DNA of 7,138 nt from Candidatus Omnitrophota bacterium (GTDB lineage Bacteria; Omnitrophota; Gorgyraeia; JABMRG01), in assembly GCA_013202935.1 (NCBI GenBank), contig JABMRG010000103.1, positions 1-7,138 of the forward strand, in the 5' to 3' direction. Positions within the stretch are counted from its first letter, which is position 1. Each line of letters opens with the position of its first letter. The position numbers and the translations under genes are program-made. Of the stretch, positions 5,212 through 7,138 are shown piece after piece. The notes beneath the pieces were generated by a model. It was given only the letters and a program-made list of their open reading frames with translations. It ran no database searches and had not been told where the DNA came from.

Positions 5212-6492
5212 ATGAGTATAAATATAAAAGGGCTTTTTGCAAGACAGATACTAGATTCAAGGGGCAATCCTACTATCGAGGTAGATTGCATGCTGGATAA
5301 TGGCATTATAGGAAGAGCTGCTGTACCCAGTGGAGCGTCTACAGGCGAGCATGAGGCCATAGAGCTTAGGGATGGAGACAAATCCAAATATTTAGGCAAG
5401 GGTGTTACAAGGGCGGTCTCCAACACAAACAATATTATTTCCAATGAGCTTAAGGGGCTTGAACCTTTTGACCAAAGAGCCATTGATGATAAGCTTATTG
5501 CTTTAGACGGGACTGAAAATAAATCCAAGCTAGGTGCTAATGCCATACTTGGTGCTTCCCTGGCGGTTGCAAAAACAGCAGCAGCTGCAAAAGGTTTGCA
5601 GCTTTATGAGTATCTGGGTGGGCCAGATGCAAATATCTTACCAGCGCCCATGATGAATATTATAAATGGTGGTTCACACGCTGATAATAATGTTGATCTT
5701 CAGGAGTTTATGATAATGCCCATAGGCGCAAGCTCGTTTTCTGAGGCATTGCGTTCAGGCGCAGAGATATTCCACAACCTAAAGGCCATTTTAAAAAGCA
5801 TGGGCCTTGAGACAGCGGTTGGTGATGAAGGAGGTTTTGCTCCTAACCTAAAATCTAACCAGGAAGCTGTGGAAGTTATTCTCCAGGCTATAGAAAAAGC
5901 AGGATACAAACCAGGAGATGAAGTCTCCATAGCTCTTGATCCTGCATCAAGTGAATTCTACAAAGATGGCAAATATATGCTTATGGCTGAAGAGCAGAAA
6001 GAGTTCTCTTCAGCTGATATGGTAGCTTTTTATAAAGACTGGGTCGAGAAGTATCCTATTATATCTATTGAGGACGGCCTTGCGGAAGACGATTGGGATG
6101 GCTGGGAAAAACTCACCTCTGCCATAGGCGATAAGGTACAGCTTGTAGGTGATGACCTTTTTGTCACGAATACCAAACGCCTTAAGAAAGGCATAGATTC
6201 TAATGTTGCAAATTCTATCCTTATAAAACCAAACCAGATAGGGACACTATCCGAGACGCTAGATGCCATCAATATGGCGAAGAAGGCAGGTTATACGGCG
6301 GTTATATCACATCGCTCAGGCGAGACAGAGGATACTACCATAGCACACCTGGCGGTTGCAACTGGCGTGGGACAGATCAAAACAGGCTCAGTATGCAGGA
6401 CAGATAGGATAGCGAAGTATAATGAGCTTTTAAGAATAGAAGAAGCTCTCGGGGCGAGAGCAACTTACGCAAAGTTTCCTAAAAAAGGATAA
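5212..6492 (+). CDS. eno: Enolase
   Basis: Enolase converts 2-phosphoglycerate to phosphoenolpyruvate in glycolysis and, reversibly, in gluconeogenesis. The 426-aa length is typical of bacterial enolases. Visible elements are the substrate loop GAST (41-44), NIINGGSHADNN (149-160), the catalytic acid/base E206 in GDEGGF, Mg ligands D243 (ALDPASSEF), E287 (SIEDGL) and D314 (VGDDLF), the catalytic base K339 in LIKPNQIGTLSET, SHRSGETED (366-374) and K390 in IKTGS. Nothing is missing. A consensus promoter and an AAGGA ribosome site precede it, consistent with high expression. The next gene starts 6 bp after the stop, and its ribosome site lies in the last codons of enolase, so the two are co-translated. 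Eno next to ftsB is a linkage also known in Pseudomonas and some other proteobacteria. Confidence 0.98.
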   Translation: MSINIKGLFARQILDSRGNPTIEVDCMLDNGIIGRAAVPSGASTGEHEAIELRDGDKSKYLGKGVTRAVSNTNNIISNELKGLEPFDQRAIDDKLIALDGTENKSKLGANAILGASLAVAKTAAAAKGLQLYEYLGGPDANILPAPMMNIINGGSHADNNVDLQEFMIMPIGASSFSEALRSGAEIFHNLKAILKSMGLETAVGDEGGFAPNLKSNQEAVEVILQAIEKAGYKPGDEVSIALDPASSEFYKDGKYMLMAEEQKEFSSADMVAFYKDWVEKYPIISIEDGLAEDDWDGWEKLTSAIGDKVQLVGDDLFVTNTKRLKKGIDSNVANSILIKPNQIGTLSETLDAINMAKKAGYTAVISHRSGETEDTTIAHLAVATGVGQIKTGSVCRTDRIAKYNELLRIEEALGARATYAKFPKKG

Positions 6493-6498
6493 AATTTT

Positions 6499-6783
6499 AT
6501 GTCAAGGAAGAGGCTTGTTCTTCTTGGCATTATAGTTCTTTTAATTATATTTTTTCCAGGATATTCTAAGTTGCAGCAGTTGCGCGCTAAGAATAGATTG
6601 CTGCGAGAAAAGATCGAAAGCCTCAAACAAGAGAACGAAGATCTCGCTGGGCAGATAGAGAAGCTTGAGAACGACCCGTTCTATATAGAGAAGAGAACAA
6701 GGGACAAGATGGGCGTAGGCAAGAAAGGCGAGATAAGATACAAGATAATATATGACGAAGACTCTGATGGACAGGACAGATAG
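6499..6783 (+). CDS. ftsB: FtsB/DivIC-family septum formation protein
   Basis: A 94-aa bitopic membrane protein of the divisome, expected to pair with an FtsL partner and help activate septal peptidoglycan synthesis. It has a short basic N-terminus (SRKR), one membrane helix at about 6-21 (VLLGIIVLLIIFF), and a coiled coil at about 24-59 (LQQLRAKNRLLREKIESL onward). The conserved distal block NDPFYIEKRTRDKMGVGKKGEI (58-79) corresponds to the family pattern in which a short RDP/NDP-like motif precedes IE..AR..LGM..pGE. AGGA at 6486-6489, inside the enolase end, is the ribosome site. The 3' end overlaps the S1 gene. FtsB is the proteobacterial and DivIC the Bacillus name for this family; the neighbours fit both contexts. 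Confidence 0.88.
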   Translation: MSRKRLVLLGIIVLLIIFFPGYSKLQQLRAKNRLLREKIESLKQENEDLAGQIEKLENDPFYIEKRTRDKMGVGKKGEIRYKIIYDEDSDGQDR

Positions 6784-7090
6784 GATAGACCTAAAAGAAG
6801 GTGACCTGATAGAGGCAGAAGTATTTAAGGTTACTAAATTTGGTGCCTTTGTAAGGTTGGCAGATGGCCAAAGGGCGCTGATTCATATATCACAAGTAGC
6901 AGATGATTTTGTTAAAAACATAAGCGAGCATCTTAATCTTGGCGATAAGATAAAGGCAAGAGTTTTAAAGATAGATGGAAAAAAGATAGACCTTACTCTA
7001 AAAAAACCCAAAGATGGTTTTGTTTCATATCCGAAGAGCAAGGGATTTAAATCTTCTCCTTTTGAAGATAAGCTGAAAAGCTTTTTTTAA
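6752..7090 (+). CDS. S1-domain RNA-binding protein, YabR/GSP13-like
   Basis: A 112-aa protein made almost entirely of one S1 (OB-fold) domain at about residues 13-89: LKEGDLIEAEVFKVTKFGAF, then ALIHISQVADDFVKN and LGDKIKARVLKIDGKKIDLTLKK. Single-S1 proteins of this type bind RNA and often associate with ribosomes. The tail SPFEDKLKSFF resembles the FEQKMNKFL segment of B. subtilis YabR, which is encoded next to divIC; here too the neighbour is the divIC homologue, so orthology is likely, with a shorter tail. The start is ATG 6752 (32-bp overlap with ftsB) or ATG 6767 (17-bp overlap), and neither has a strong ribosome site. Translation probably depends on coupling to ftsB. A weak hairpin plus T-run covers the stop codon. 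Confidence 0.88.
   Translation: MTKTLMDRTDRIDLKEGDLIEAEVFKVTKFGAFVRLADGQRALIHISQVADDFVKNISEHLNLGDKIKARVLKIDGKKIDLTLKKPKDGFVSYPKSKGFKSSPFEDKLKSFF
7070..7088 (+). terminator. Possible weak terminator at end of S1 gene
   Basis: AAGCT-GAAA-AGCTT (7070-7083) forms a 5-bp stem with a GNRA tetraloop, followed by five T residues. Only two of the five pairs are G-C and the hairpin lies within the coding end, so it may terminate only partially. It separates the S1 gene from the tRNA by a few bases. Confidence 0.3.
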
Positions 7091-7100
7091 ACTGAAATAT

Positions 7101-7138
<38 letters not shown>

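Overview
The window reads as bacterial chromosome from an AT-leaning anaerobe, with every recognisable gene on the + strand and genes packed tightly, often overlapping. The gene mix is a Clostridia-type polyferredoxin RnfB, an ASKHA ATPase of the corrinoid-activation (RACo C-terminal / DUF4445) family, and a divIC-S1 pair next to enolase. It suits an uncultured anaerobic lineage; the overall style recalls Omnitrophota and related groups, but that is an impression and not a proven placement.

Region 1 (1-2372) begins with two copies of a 14-bp direct repeat, followed by an overlapping three-gene operon: rnfB, a thioredoxin, and an ASKHA-domain ATPase. These fit an electron-transfer and ATP-dependent metalloprotein (corrinoid) reactivation module. 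The ATPase lacks the N-terminal 2Fe-2S domain that full-length RACo proteins carry, so the multi-cluster RnfB could supply its electrons (inference).

Region 2 (2373-4963) begins with a promoter-like site that would give an almost leaderless message. It holds purN (purine synthesis) and a phosphoglucomutase/phosphomannomutase-family gene. The purN reading frame is nearly twice normal length: where PurN usually ends, it runs in frame into a hydrophobic signal/anchor-like segment and about 160 unrecognised residues.

Region 3 (4962-5211) is the only sizeable non-coding stretch. It holds a compact 166-bp element with perfect 17-bp terminal inverted repeats and several internal hairpins. It looks like a MITE/REPIN-type non-autonomous element. 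Its left end supplies part of the mutase stop codon, its right end carries a T-run that makes it terminator-like, and it contains a near-consensus outward promoter. A full-consensus sigma-70 promoter for enolase lies just beyond it.

Region 4 (5212-7138) is a growth and housekeeping cluster: enolase, an FtsB/DivIC divisome protein, a YabR-like S1-domain RNA-binding protein, and the 5' half of an initiator tRNA(fMet), which is cut by the window edge. The order combines the eno-ftsB linkage known in several proteobacteria with the divIC-yabR linkage known in Bacillus.
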